From Marchantia polymorpha subsp. ruderalis (taxonomy: Eukaryota > Streptophyta > Marchantiopsida > Marchantiales > Marchantiaceae): a stretch of 64,000 nt of DNA. Each line of letters starts with the position of its first letter. Positions within the stretch are counted from its first letter, which is position 1. The notes beneath the pieces were generated by a model. The model was given only the letters and a program-made list of their open reading frames with translations. It ran no database searches and had not been told where the DNA came from. The stretch spans positions 4,026,001 to 4,090,000 of the forward strand of contig AP031359.1 in NCBI GenBank assembly GCA_037833965.1, read 5' to 3'. Shown here one piece after another: positions 32,390-42,550 of the stretch. The position numbers and the translations under genes are program-made.

Positions 32390-33612
32390 TGACACCTCCT
32401 CCAAAGGAGGGTTCTCCGTGCCCTCCTTCGTAGCAACCTCCCCGTGACCAACATCTCCAACTGCATGAGCGTCTACTCTCGCAAGTCCTATCGTCACGTC
32501 CCATGAACTCCAAGGATGACGAATATCTTGCAAGTCGCCCCCAGCCATTGCCACTACCGTCCTGATAGGCAATGAGCTAATAAGTGGTTTAATAACCACC
32601 AAATCTGCGCGCAAACGGCGTTGCTCGGCCAAATCCAAGCTCACAATCCACGTCAAGCAGTTCAGGTCCATAGCCTGACCCAAAACCTGACGACGCGATG
32701 CCTCTGAAACTGAAGAAGCCGCGGTCACACCAGTAAGAAACCCCATCGCACGCTCTCTCTCATCAGCGTTGGGCTCCACTAACTGATGTAGGGTACTGTC
32801 CCACAGTAGTCCAGGTCCCCCATCACGATATGCATGTGATGCCGGATAACTAACCAACGTAGGCAAAGCCATCCGAGGCTGACCTACGTGGTTCATCAAT
32901 GCCATGGGTGACCTATCCGCCACTCTCACCACCTGAGAGTATCGAGAGACATCCAAGATCCTGTCAACGGTGAGGGTAGGATCACGATGCACAGAATCAT
33001 ACGCATGACGCAATATCTCTTGTGGTACAAGGTTGGTCCACCACAAACGTGCACGATGAGCACGTGAACCAACCCTTGCAGCATCCAACAACACTGCTGA
33101 TCCAATCCATGCCCTGACCTCATGGACACTCGCCATCAACTGGGCCCGAGTGTCACCCAACAATGGTACGTTCTCTAAAATGTATGCGGGAGAACGTGTC
33201 TGCTGCTCCTGGAGATGACGTAACACTCGTAGCATCTCCCAAAACATCCGAGATCTCGGGTCATGTAACCCTACTCCATGCCTAGCGCGTGTGTGCCCCT
33301 GACATGGCCATCCCGCAATCATCAAATCGATATGTCCAACTCGATCGAGGTCTGGCGCCTCCAGCAATGAAATGTCTGAAGGCAACGCCTTCTGGTATCC
33401 TCAAACAATTGATCGTGGCAACAACAAAGGAAAAACGTTGCATCAACTGTGTAACATGTTGTGAAGAAACCCGACGTGCAGTCTCGTCCTTCTCCACGTA
33501 CAAGTATCTACGTACAAGAATACCTGACTGCAACACTGCAGCCAAATCCGTGCTGATCCCTCCAAAAAGACCCAGCAAACAAACATCCTCTTGGAATACT
33601 CCCATACAATAG
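32390..33612 (-). pseudogene. DNA (cytosine-5) methyltransferase domain between protease and RT
   Basis: Motifs in order: I, CLLGLFGGISTDLAAVLQSG (about 33520-33580); SAM-pocket region YVEKDETARRVSS; IV, IDLMIAGWPCQGHTRA with catalytic Cys at 33302-33304; VI, YILENVP (about 33163-33180); VIII, DAARVGSRAHRARLWWTNL (about 33030-33090), very like the DNMT3/DRM arrangement; IX/X, ERAMGFLTGVTAAS and RRQVLGQAMDLNC (about 32660-32750). There is no room for a large target-recognition domain between VIII and IX. Lesions are a one-base loss near 33590, an extra T in a T-run at 33431-33435, and TGA at 33401-33403 (shared with copy A). It would add methyl groups to cytosine C5 in DNA. The RT frame follows after the UAG. 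Confidence 0.88.
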
Positions 33613-34915
33613 GTGTAGTAACTAATGGTGATAGGGTGCTAAGACCACATACTAGCCGACCACCTGAGACTCGCTTTGCCTCTGGTGGTAAAGAGGCCTC
33701 ACTCCAAGCCTTCTTCACCAACCTATCAGCCTCCTGCTGTAATGCGTGGCAAGAACCCCAAAGTGGAACATCCAAAGATGATGACACTGCCGCTGCGAGA
33801 CTCACCATCTCCTCCACCTCTTCATAGACTAGAGTATCCTCGGCTGACCTGTTCCCCTCCAACAAGTCATCAGGCCATGTGAGCACTCCACTGAAACCCG
33901 CAATAGAGGCTAAAACTGCAGGAGAAGATCCAAGAGGTCGATCTCGAGAAATGAACCTCACAGGCAGCTCACTCATACGTCCATCACCGAACTCCCAACC
34001 AGGGCAATAAGCTGCCGTCTCTGTCCAATAATCCATCCGAAATCCCATCGGATATAACACCGCTCCACCAACAAGCACATCATATGACTCTGCTGATGTC
34101 ACCACCGCTCAAATTCCAAACTGCGAGCTATCCTGAGCATGACCATGCCTCAACTGCACTGATATGCGCTCTCTGGTCATCCTGTACGACCTGTCGTTGG
34201 TGCCACCGAGTGATGTCTGAATCTGGAACGGACAAGGCTCCAACTCGGACCTCCGAACTCCCAAACTAATGCAGGCAATCTTGCCCAAAATCAAAGGCTG
34301 TGCACCAGAATCCAGCAACACTCTGGCTGGGACATACACCTGCCCTGTAGCACTCACTAAGCAAAATACACCGCTCCGGTTGTCCATCATACACACACCA
34401 GGGACAACCCTCTCTCGATCAATGGCTGGTCGGGCTGGCAAGGACTCCATCCGTGCCGCTGCCGCCTGCCATGTCGACTCATCGCTCGATGGAGTCGTAG
34501 AGGATAGCTCCTCACCAATAGTCTTGCCTATCTCGGCACTTGTAGCAGTGATACTCCCACGTTCACACAACGTGGCTGCTGCACGAAAAACCCGAGCCAA
34601 GTCAATCCCAGAGTCCATCAGCTCTGTAGCTGAAAATAGTGGAGATCTCATCACTGAGCTAGCCATCCGCGTCACTGCACTAGATGGTGTTTCCGTGTCC
34701 ATCACACGTGCCGTAGATGTCTTAGTTCTTCCACTAAGGTCACTAGGTGGTACAGGTCTCATGGATGAAGTACCGGCCACCTCTGACAACAAAAACGACT
34801 GGGGAAGTCTGGCCTGACGCCCACCCTCACCCCTCTGAGGATCCAACTCCCCTATCGCACCGCTTGGCTCTGGAGCTCGAGCTGCACCTCTAGTCACTGC
34901 AACCGATGCCTCCAC
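33613..34915 (-). pseudogene. Aspartic protease and linker to DNMT, copy B
   Basis: It continues the gag frame after TAG at 34916. A disordered Ser/Thr-rich stretch leads to the protease: VPARVLLDSGAQPLILGKIA (active-site Asp-Ser-Gly, about 34280-34345), and after a TGA at 34109 (CGA to TGA is the simplest change) the second half SAESYDVLVGGAVLYPMGF. A roughly 130-residue linker then leads into the DNMT without another recognisable domain (it contains PLGSSPAVLASIAGFSG and TTPIVWEYS). The protease would process the polyprotein in the particle. Its fusion to a methyltransferase instead of directly to RT is the unusual feature. Confidence 0.8.
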
Positions 34916-36436
34916 CTATGCTGCACTCGCTAGATAAGGGAAATCCTCTTCCTCGTAAGAGGTGGAAGTGCTCGTCCCAGAACTCACCATAGCAGCAAGC
35001 CTCTGCTCCAACTGCTCAATACAAGCAGCCATCGCGCTCTCTGTGGCCGAAGTAGCACTCGCTACAGGACGTCCAACTACACCGGCACCTCGATCACCTC
35101 TACGAGCACGGCCACCTCGACCTCGAGAAGCATCACCACCACGACCTCTACCACCATATGTCAACTCTGGATGAAGGTCAAAACACCGATCTCGAGTATG
35201 ACCTGCTCGACCACAGTGGTCACACACCACCTGTGATGACTGGGGTCTAGCCTGTGAACTCTGACCTCCGGCCTCCTGCGGACAATCTCTCCGCCGATGA
35301 TTCCCTCCACATGTCCAACATGCTGGTCCCTGCTGCTAGCCAGCAAAAGACGGCACTAGTGCACGTGCCCCTGTATCTCTAGCGGCTGTCTGGTGTCGTG
35401 TCTGCACTCCGCGACCCCCACCACTACCACCACCAAAGGGTCTAGACTGTGCCGTGCTCTGCGGGACACGAGAGGTAGTGGCTGCGTCTCTAGCAAATGA
35501 AGAAGTCACCACTCTCTCCTCCACTATGTTAAGCTCAATCTTCTCAGAAAGAGCAAACACATAGGCCAATGTCGGTGACGCATCGCTCAAGAGTGTAGCA
35601 TCTCGAACCCTCCGCCGTAGCTCTCTGTCCAGTATCCTGTACCAATACTGGACCGCCTGTGCCTCAGTTACACCGTGAGTAACTGAGATCAACCGCCGCA
35701 TACGCGTGTATGCCTCCCGAAGACTCTCATCAGTCTTCCGCTCAAACTCCTGGAGACTCCTCAACTTCTCCGTCCTCACTTCCTGATAGTTCTTCCTCAA
35801 CCTCTTGAAGAACTAAGGAATGGGGCTGAACAAAGGTACGCCAGTAGTCTCTCCACTCGTGCTGGCAACGCCAACAGCACCGCTGGTGGTTCCTGCTCCA
35901 CTAGTACCATCGGTGATGCTACCACTTGCACCTCCACTGGTACCAACACCACCTTGGGTGATCGACGTATAGTTTGGAGACCAATGACGCCTCCATGCGT
36001 CAATCTCCACAGCATACTCTCTCCCAAACTCATGGTAGTCATCCATGGGAGGCCCCTCCAGATGCTGAAACAACCACTTCCATGCAAAGAAGGGTGTAAA
36101 CAATGTGGGGTTACGCAAGAACTGCATATCGCACCACGTGTCAAACTCCTGGATGAAATCATCCAACTCAATGGTGCCCAATGCACCAGAGTACCGCCGT
36201 GGGCCCTCTATGGCCCCGTACATACCGTCCATGTCCCCAGTCCACGAGTGTGGGACCCTAGATGATATCACCACCAAAGATCCGCTATCTGCCACACCCC
36301 GCGCCTCTGCAACCACTGATGCGCTAGGATGAGGTAGCCGATACCTCAACCCACTCCGCGTAAATCCTCCACGGTCCTCAACGGAACCACCAAACTCCTC
36401 CGTGATGACTGACTCACCAACCGGCACCACCGCCAC
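34916..36436 (-). pseudogene. Gag with two CCHC zinc knuckles, copy B
   Basis: The 207-residue N-terminal part (36436-35813) holds the gag block IELDDFIQEFDTWCDMQF and FFAWKWLFQHLEG. After a TAG at 35813 (Lys or Glu codon in copies C and A) the conserved FFKRLRKNYQEVRTEKLRS and REAYTRMRRLISV region follows. TAG at 35336 is followed by two knuckles in the same frame, CWTCGGNHRRRDC and CDHCGRAGHTRDRC, and an RG-rich basic tail. TAG at 34916 is CAG in copy C. Gag packages the RNA. The start at 36436 is the first Met of the open frame. Confidence 0.85.
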
Positions 36437-38593
36437 AACTCCACCTGCCCTCGTTCCTGCACTAACCTGCTCTTGCCCTACTGACTATGGGTATGGACAA
36501 CCCAACCTGTCATCACCGCAAGAAGACTCTCATGGTCCACTGGTCATCACTCCAGTCTCACCATGAGAGAAACAAAGATAGGCGCCGGTGATCAAATCCA
36601 GCCGCACTATCGACAACACACTGGAGTAAAACTACTCCGGAAATCAACGTCAACCCAGACATGGACGCGCATCAAGAAGCCAGACTAGAGAGGATCCAAA
36701 CACAAGAAAAACGGCTAGCAACGACTCTCCAGCCAAAATGAAACACAGCACAGAACAACACAACACACGGGACATCGCATCGCATCGCGACCCCGAGTCA
36801 AACTCCATCGTCTCCTATCATCCTCCGCCTCTCGCGCTTGCAACGCTATCTCGCTCATCCCGTTGCAAAGATGATATCGACCCTTCCGCCTTCAACGCCT
36901 ACAATGTCACCTCTTCCACTAAGTCGCCAAGAGAGTCTCCACATCGAGGTGTCCAGTACTGCGGCTCACAACTCCACCTCATAACTCCACCTCCCACTGT
37001 CACTAGGGACAAAGAACATAAAGAAAGCCTATATACCTAACTGTTTCCCATAGGAAAAGTAATAACGATAAATTTTTTTTTTTTTTTTTTTCACAACTGA
37101 AAAATCATAATAATTGAGACCGAGTGCAAATCCTCAATCTCTCCAAAAAAATACTTTTTTTTTCCTTTTCTTTTCTTTTTCCTTTTTTTTCACAAATCAG
37201 AAGAAATAATAAGAGTGATTGAAAGGTAAACCACAAATGGCAGGGCAAAAGAGTTTGCGCTGAATCTGACCCTTACAACATATTCTTGGTATCTACTTAG
37301 ACTAAACGCCCCAATAATATAAGCAAAATAAGCTTCAGGTGACTAATATACTACAGATATTCCCAATCAACCAGATGTATATGATGCAGGATAGAGCAAA
37401 ACATGACCTTCTATTCTACGCTCAAATCTTCACCTTGCCAAAAGAACCTATACCCAGAGTTTTTTTTTTGAGCCGATAATTCGGTAGGTAGAATTCTGCG
37501 CTGGCACTTGGTCCTGTACCGCCCCGTCCAAGTCCACTGGTTTCAACAGCTGTGTACCTCGAACAAATTCCTCCTCCCCACTGTTCAAAGATCAAAGTAA
37601 ATCAGCGGAATCAGGTGGCGGGACTCAACACTTGGGCAATGCCGACCTCTCTATGCCACGCTCCACACTGCATCTAGTCCAATACCGTTCGTCGACTTAC
37701 TGTCGCCCCCGCATGACCCCTTAACACTCTACTATTCACGGTACAGATCCCCTTCGCACGCAGAAAAATTGCGTATTTGCAGACAAAACGATCTCCTACA
37801 GCTCAATTCTGAGCTCGCTCGACGTCGTCTCGTCAAGCTATCAAGTGCTCGAGCAACCCCGGGACACGAGACAGCTTGATGGACAACACCGAAGCAAATC
37901 CAAGCACAGACTCCGGTTTCCGCATAAAATACTCCTCATAACCAGCACACTCCTGCCGAGAATCCTCCTGCTTGTCACACTATAGAGCCAGCCGACGAAA
38001 CTACAGGAGACGACCTATATTTGCTCTGCAGCTTTGTGTTCTCTTGTGGGGAGGTGCGGCCCCTGAGCGCACAAATAGCGCGAGCTCATGTCGGATGACG
38101 ATGTTTTCGCGCGCAGCAAAGACGTGCACGGCAAGAACCACAACAGTGCAGTGCAGGTATGCAAATGCAATGTCGCGACAGCCCAATGACCACTATGGCC
38201 TAGATGCAATGTGTCCACACACGAACGCACGCGAGCTCGTTAGCAACTACGACAAGCTTCAACATCGATCCCCGGACACAACAACTTCATCAGTCGGATG
38301 TCTTGCGAAGTTCAAACAGGCAGAACTCCACATCTCTTTAGCTTCTGCACTTCTACATTCCTGCCTGCCTCGCCTAAAAATTACCATCACCTCGACGTCG
38401 TCTTCCTGCTGCCATCCAACGCTGCGATGAAAAACAAAAGGCCGATCGAGCCTTCGTCTTCCTCTTTGCCGTCCTGTACCTCGACCAGCGACGAGAATTC
38501 GCGCCAACTAACAAGAACTGAAAAAAAACACAAGAAAAAGAAACTGAACACAAACACACTACCAACTCAGTACTGTCAGTTCTTCGAGTAAAA
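36437..38593 (-). other. 5' leader of Family 1 copy B
   Basis: The first 560 bases upstream of gag are shared with copies A and C and include TATATA near 37030. Then come a T19 run (37073-37091) and a polypyrimidine tract (about 37145-37190), which are purine-rich on the element's RNA strand. The rest, to 38593, shows no ORF I trust. The stretch next to repeat a1 is CTCGAAGAACTGACAG on the minus strand (38588-38573), exactly complementary to part of the palindrome in repeat a. Confidence 0.6.
38573..38588 (-). promoter_or_regulatory. Candidate primer-binding site, self-complementary to the terminal repeat
   Basis: Five bases inside the end of repeat a1 the minus strand reads CTCGAAGAACTGACAG. 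The same repeat contains CTGTCAGTTCTTCGAG on that strand (within 38694-38718), an exact 16-base complement. A TATATT lies about 25-30 bases upstream of that point. This fits a Tf1/sushi-like self-priming scheme in which the RNA 5' end anneals to the leader. No match to a tRNA 3' end is obvious. This is a hypothesis. Confidence 0.4.
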
Positions 38594-38860
38594 TGTCGAA
38601 ACACAAATACACAAAGAGTCAAGCCAAACTCACTACTCGTAGGTAGACTAAAAGTCGAAGCTAAGGGGAAAAACCCTGACGCGTAAGGCTCAACTCGAAG
38701 AACTGACAGTTCTTCGAGCTAGCCTTGAATATAACCCACGATCGACGACCTCAACGTGCAGGGCGTCCCAACGTGTACCGCGTCCCAACGTGTATCTACC
38801 CTCAAACTCAAATATAACGTGTCTACACTCAAATCCACACTAACGTCTCGAGCCATGACA
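38594..38860 (-). repeat. Terminal repeat a1 (5' LTR-like), copy B
   Basis: It is 267 bases with TGTC...GACA ends, and homologous to a2 (28727-28976). The palindrome is at 38694-38718. TATA-like TTATATTC and TTATATTT occur on the minus strand (about 38728-38736 and 38812-38820). No 'b' repeat is attached to it. Confidence 0.85.
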
Positions 38861-38864
38861 AAAT
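38861..38864. repeat. Target-site duplication AAAT, right
   Basis: It is the partner of 28607-28610 and follows the right end of Family 1 copy B. Confidence 0.65.
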
Positions 38865-38968
38865 AGAATATAAACTAGTGACAACTCTTTAATCTTTGGT
38901 GTTGCTTTTGTTTATGTGGGACAAATTTCTACCATTATGCTCCATTCTTGTATTTGTTTGGTATCACT
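38865..38968 (+). mobile_element. Family 2 LTR 3' end, right of the Family 1 insertion
   Basis: It continues the LTR of 28166-28610 and contains the family block ACCATTATGCTCCATT. It ends at TATCACT (38968; CA-type end mutated). The primer site of the same element follows 22 bases later. Confidence 0.75.
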
Positions 38969-38990
38969 TAGATGAACGATCAATTTTTTT

Positions 38991-39008
38991 TGGCGCCGCT
39001 GCCGGAGA
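38991..39008 (+). promoter_or_regulatory. Primer-binding site, tRNA-Asp type
   Basis: TGGCGCCGCTGCCGGAGA is close to the complement of the plant tRNA-Asp 3' end that Tat/Athila-type elements use. It lies about 22 bases after the LTR end. Confidence 0.7.
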
Positions 39009-39049
39009 CAGAGTGCCAACATCAAAAAACTTTTTCAGAGATGCACCAT

Positions 39050-40015
39050 GAATGTCAACGGCTAATGATCCTAACAAAATAAGTGAGCGCAGTGCTTGAT
39101 ACAACCATCGATGCATCAAGAAGGCGAAAGAAGAAAGCAAGAAGCAGAAACCAGCAAAAAAACTAGCAACATCTGCGCCAAAGGCTCCAAGACCTGTTCT
39201 TCTCCAGAGCATTGGTACAGCCGGCCAAACAGCTCTTAAGTCTGCTTAGCGGGAGAAATTGACCACGACGCCACCCAAATTGCACTTTTATTCTTCCGCG
39301 GGAGTTGTCACACATAACTACTGAAAAGGTGATTTATGTCACATCCACGTTCAAGATTCCCTACCATGATTTGGCATTTCATTCTGAAGTTGAAGTGACT
39401 AGAGGAAGTACCGGAAGGGTGCGAATGATAGTTGCATCATTCGAAGAACGACTCGCTGAAGTGCTTACGCCTTTGCCATCTCCCGAGTCAAACATATTGT
39501 GGGAAGAACAAGCTCTTCTCGATTCAAGCATAAATACCGCCAAGAAAACAACCAAGGCAACTGCATCGTTGAGCCACACCATGGCGCAGCCAATCACCAA
39601 ACATTCTTTCCCAAAGTTCAAGGGTCGGGGTGAAGATGATGACGCGGATGTGTACATTAAGCTATTTGAGTCCATATCCCTTACAAATAAAGAGGACGAC
39701 GATGCGGATAGGCTACAAATCTTCCCAGCCTTCTGTGGAAGAAGGCCAAGAGTTGGTTTAATCATGAGAGTATCGCTCCTGCATGGATCAATTCGTGGAA
39801 ATAGTTGCGGAAGAAGTTTCTTTGGTGGTTCCTTGAGCTCAACTTTGACAATCGAGTGTCAATCAAATGTTCGTAATTTCTCACGGGGTAAAAAGAAGAA
39901 TCTGCAGGATTACACCGAGCGGTCGTAGGATCTGCTAGACCAAATTCCAAAGAGGGGAAGCAATCCACTAGATGAAGATCTTCTACGACCTAGTTTGGAT
40001 TTAAGTTGGTACCAT
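39050..40015 (+). pseudogene. Family 2 gag fragment, joined to LTR ORF sequence
   Basis: Plus-strand reading matches the gag at 59161-60033: ITKHSFPKFKGRGEDDDADV, YIKLFESISLTNKEDDDADR and, after frame changes, KKNLQDYTER. It is broken by at least two frameshifts. Near 40015 the sequence switches to the LTR ORF head (FYRGIGLLTKNEEKQFPKER equivalent, 40050-40140), so everything from mid-gag through pol is deleted. Confidence 0.75.
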
Positions 40016-40250
40016 ATGGAAGGGAGGTTTGATCAGTCACATTACATTCTTTTTTATGAACTTCTATCGTGGAATTGGATTACTAACAAAGAATGAGGAG
40101 AAGCAATTTCCCAAGGAGCGGGAGGTGTTGACACTGGATTCAGATGAAAGCACCTAGGAGAAAGATGACATTCAAGCCGAAGAGCTTCCCCGAAGAACTC
40201 CTGCTTTTACAACCCTCCCACTAGTTTCTGCTAGCACAGGGAACTCGGCG
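40016..40250 (+). pseudogene. LTR ORF fragment after gag deletion junction
   Basis: It matches the region 51300-51420 of the plus-strand LTR ORF (head end and beginning of linker) and stops near 40250, where a minus-strand LTR begins. It is too short to say more. Confidence 0.6.
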
Positions 40251-42550
40251 TGGACTTCCTACTTCGGATCGAAGTCACTCACACGCGGTGAACAACACAC
40301 TCAACTCACAAAACGCGCAGAGAACACAAGTCCGAACTGAGAGACTCAACTGAGAAACGTTCCAGTAGCACACCATAACAGTCTATTGACGAGTTTGAAT
40401 TCTAAGGCACTTGTCATTCCCAGAAATACTACAGGGGTTGCCCTGAAGGCACCTGCTGCAGCGTAACCTGAATTACAACCAAGGCTTACTCGAAGTAACA
40501 AAACTTCACTTTGGCATTCAGGGGAAAAATCCCGAAGGAGTACAATCAGGAACAATCACTCAAAAGTGTAAGGGGAAACTGTTCAAGTATCTAACTAGTT
40601 ACTAGCTCTGAGCATCGGCAATCATCCGCAGGTGTAGATCCGAACTACTCAAGTCTCTAACTAGTACACTAGCTCTTAACATTCGGCCGAAGGCCTTCAG
40701 CTACAAAATGCGGATCGCCAAGTTGTAGCTCCTCTTGCGTGGTGACAGAACTAAGGACACAAACACGCAGAGAAAATGAGTTCCTGATCTGCACTTCCGA
40801 ACTGGAAAAAATCCCAAGGCAAGACACCTTGAACTATTTTATACCCTCTAAGCCCTAACTAACACTACACTACAATGCCATGTACTATGTGCCTGCACGG
40901 AACCACGCTACGCTACACTCTGCAGAACCCGTGCTTCGCCTCCTGCGCGACGGACTGCCGCCCACTAACTCCCTACCCTGCTAGTCTTCAGCTCAACTGC
41001 GCAGTCCCAGCTGCCGCAACACCGCAGTAACCTCTGTCTCGAAGGTGGTCATGGCGTCCCGCGACTTCGACAGAAACGAATCTAACTTCTTCGCCACTCG
41101 CCGCCGGCTCCGACTGTCAGCTGACACCAAACCCGCCGCACGAAGCTCTAACTCGCGCAATGTGAGTTTCTCCTGCGCCGTCACTTCCCAGTGGGTGTAT
41201 CCTCTAAGACAGTGGCTGACTCGCCTCGCCAACTCCTCCTTCGTGCGATCTGCCTCCCGCCGGGAATCGTCTTCAACTACAACCAACTGCAATTCGGCCT
41301 CCGCACGCTGCGCTCTCAATTCCCCACACTCGGATAACAGTTTGCGGATTAATTCTTCATCCGCCTGACGTGCGAGCTGACACTACTCCAACAACCGTGT
41401 CTGTCGCAAGAGCTCCTCTGACAAAATTCGATTCTGAGCCTGCTCAAAATCCAGCTCATCTACGAGCTTCGCCTTCTCCTTGGCGAACTTCTTTGCCGCC
41501 TCTTCAAGCTTCTCGTCCTTTGACTTGTCGATGGCCTTGTGCATCTTCCGAGTGAGATTAAGGTGGCCCCACAGACACTCATACTTCTCCCGCAGATCTT
41601 TAAGATCCCCATCCAGACGGGCCAACAACTTGCTGGTGTGGACTTTAGTGCGAGTCCGCCTACGCACTAATTCGACGTAGGACCCAGGCTGGCGGGGGTC
41701 TGCATACTTCTCTACTTTGCAATCAAGGTACCTCAACAGAGGTACCACCTGCTCGCAGAGTGCCGCCGTCGGCGTGCTTGCCACTGATTGTTTCTCCTCT
41801 TCACTTGATCCTGATCCCGATGCCGATTCCGTCGATCCTCCTTCGTCATCCTCCGAACTGAGGATTTCGGTCGCCATTGAATTCTCCGGCGACTGTCGTG
41901 AGTGTGGCTTCGTAGTGTCTGCGTCGTCTGCCACCACTGTCGCCGCTGCAGCCTCGCTGCTTCCGGCCAGAATGTCTAAGGCGGTGGGAGAGTTGGGTTG
42001 TGCCAAATTCGTATCGCCTGCCGTCCGGCTTCTGCTAACTCCGCATCGCCGAAGGCGTCCACCGCTGAAGGCGTTCGTGCAGAAAGTGTCTGCTCGGATT
42101 GCAATTGTGCATCGCGCACACGTGTTTCCTCCTTCCGACTGTCATCCCGCTCCTCCGTTAGATCCTGCTCCTTCGATAGGTCATGCGCGGCAGGTGCCTC
42201 CGCCGAAGGCGGCTCGCTTGATATCCCTTGGCCCGAAGGCCCTTCCGCCGAAGCCGCCCCTTCCTGCGGACTTCTCGCCAAGGGCGCGTTCCCCGCCGGC
42301 TCCCTACTTGCAACTTCTCGGCCCGAAGGCCCTTGCGCCGAAGGCGCACTTTCCGGCGGTCTCATCGCCCAAGGACCTTGCTTTGAAGGCCCTTGAGCCG
42401 AAGGCGGATCTTCCGCCGGCTCCTTTCCCTTCCTTCGCTGCACCGGAGGCGACTGCGCCGAAGGTGCTCGAGCCAAAGGCCCCAGCCCCGAAGGCGAGTC
42501 CGCGTACGGTGCTCGTGCGGCTTTCCTTGCCGCTGCCGGGACACTGATCG
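40251..42550 (-). mobile_element. Family 2 LTR (minus) with doubled 3' part and LTR ORF
   Basis: From the left it has a first LTR 3' piece (40251-40365), a junction near 40366, and a second 3' piece with the AATAAA-type/CAAGG hairpin region (40366-40860). The LTR ORF follows from about 40990 to 42550. The same junction between 3' pieces is found in the 5' LTR of the gag-pol element (60.60 kb), so it is a heritable subfamily structure. It is cut at 42550 by a plus-strand LTR end. Confidence 0.65.
40990..42550 (-). pseudogene. LTR ORF, linker and coiled-coil tail
   Basis: The long open stretch 42006-41383 carries the conserved VVPLLRYLDCKVEKYADPRQPG block and a coiled coil. The C-terminus at 41319-40993 contains HCLRGYTHWEVTAQEKLTLR and SFLSKSRDAMTTFETEVTAV. 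The linker (42.5-42.0 kb) is packed with GCCGAAGGC-type units, giving Ala-Glu-Gly/Pro-Ser-Ala runs. The head domain is missing. It is closely related to the copies at 61336-62082 and 13275-15640. Confidence 0.7.

Larger units (their letters stand above)
28611..38860 (-). mobile_element. Family 1 DNMT-PHD Ty3/gypsy retrotransposon, copy B (best copy)
   Basis: This 10,250-base insertion lies inside a Family 2 LTR, with AAAT at 28607-28610 and 38861-38864 and TGTC...GACA termini. Minus-strand order: repeat a1 (38860-38594), 2.1-kb leader, gag (36436), CCHC knuckles, protease, DNMT, stop at 32387, RT, RNase H, integrase, PHD (to 29249), purine tract, then repeats b1, a2, b2. The Gag-PR-DNMT frame would span about 1,350 codons and the RT-PHD frame about 1,045. 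Private lesions include TAG at 35813 and 34916, TGA at 34109, one-base frameshifts near 33590 and 33431, and TAG at 31577 and 30113. It is therefore dead but recent. Confidence 0.9.

Noticed and set aside
32390-33612. A free-standing bacterial-type methyltransferase or host DNMT gene
   Set aside because: It is in frame with protease upstream and RT downstream, and a second copy has the same neighbours, so it belongs to the element.
37972-38430. 152-residue plus-strand Cys-rich ORF in the leader of Family 1 copy B
   Set aside because: It has no homologue in the window, runs antisense to the element, and lies in leader sequence with overlapping random ORFs on both strands.
28611-38860. DIRS/Ngaro-type tyrosine-recombinase element
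   Set aside because: The split repeats suggested it, but a gypsy-order pol with HHCC and DDE integrase motifs is present and no recombinase signature was seen.
41717-42547. 276-residue plus-strand ORF rich in Pro-Lys-Ala repeats
   Set aside because: It is antisense to the LTR ORF and stays open because GCCGAAGGC units have no stop in any frame.
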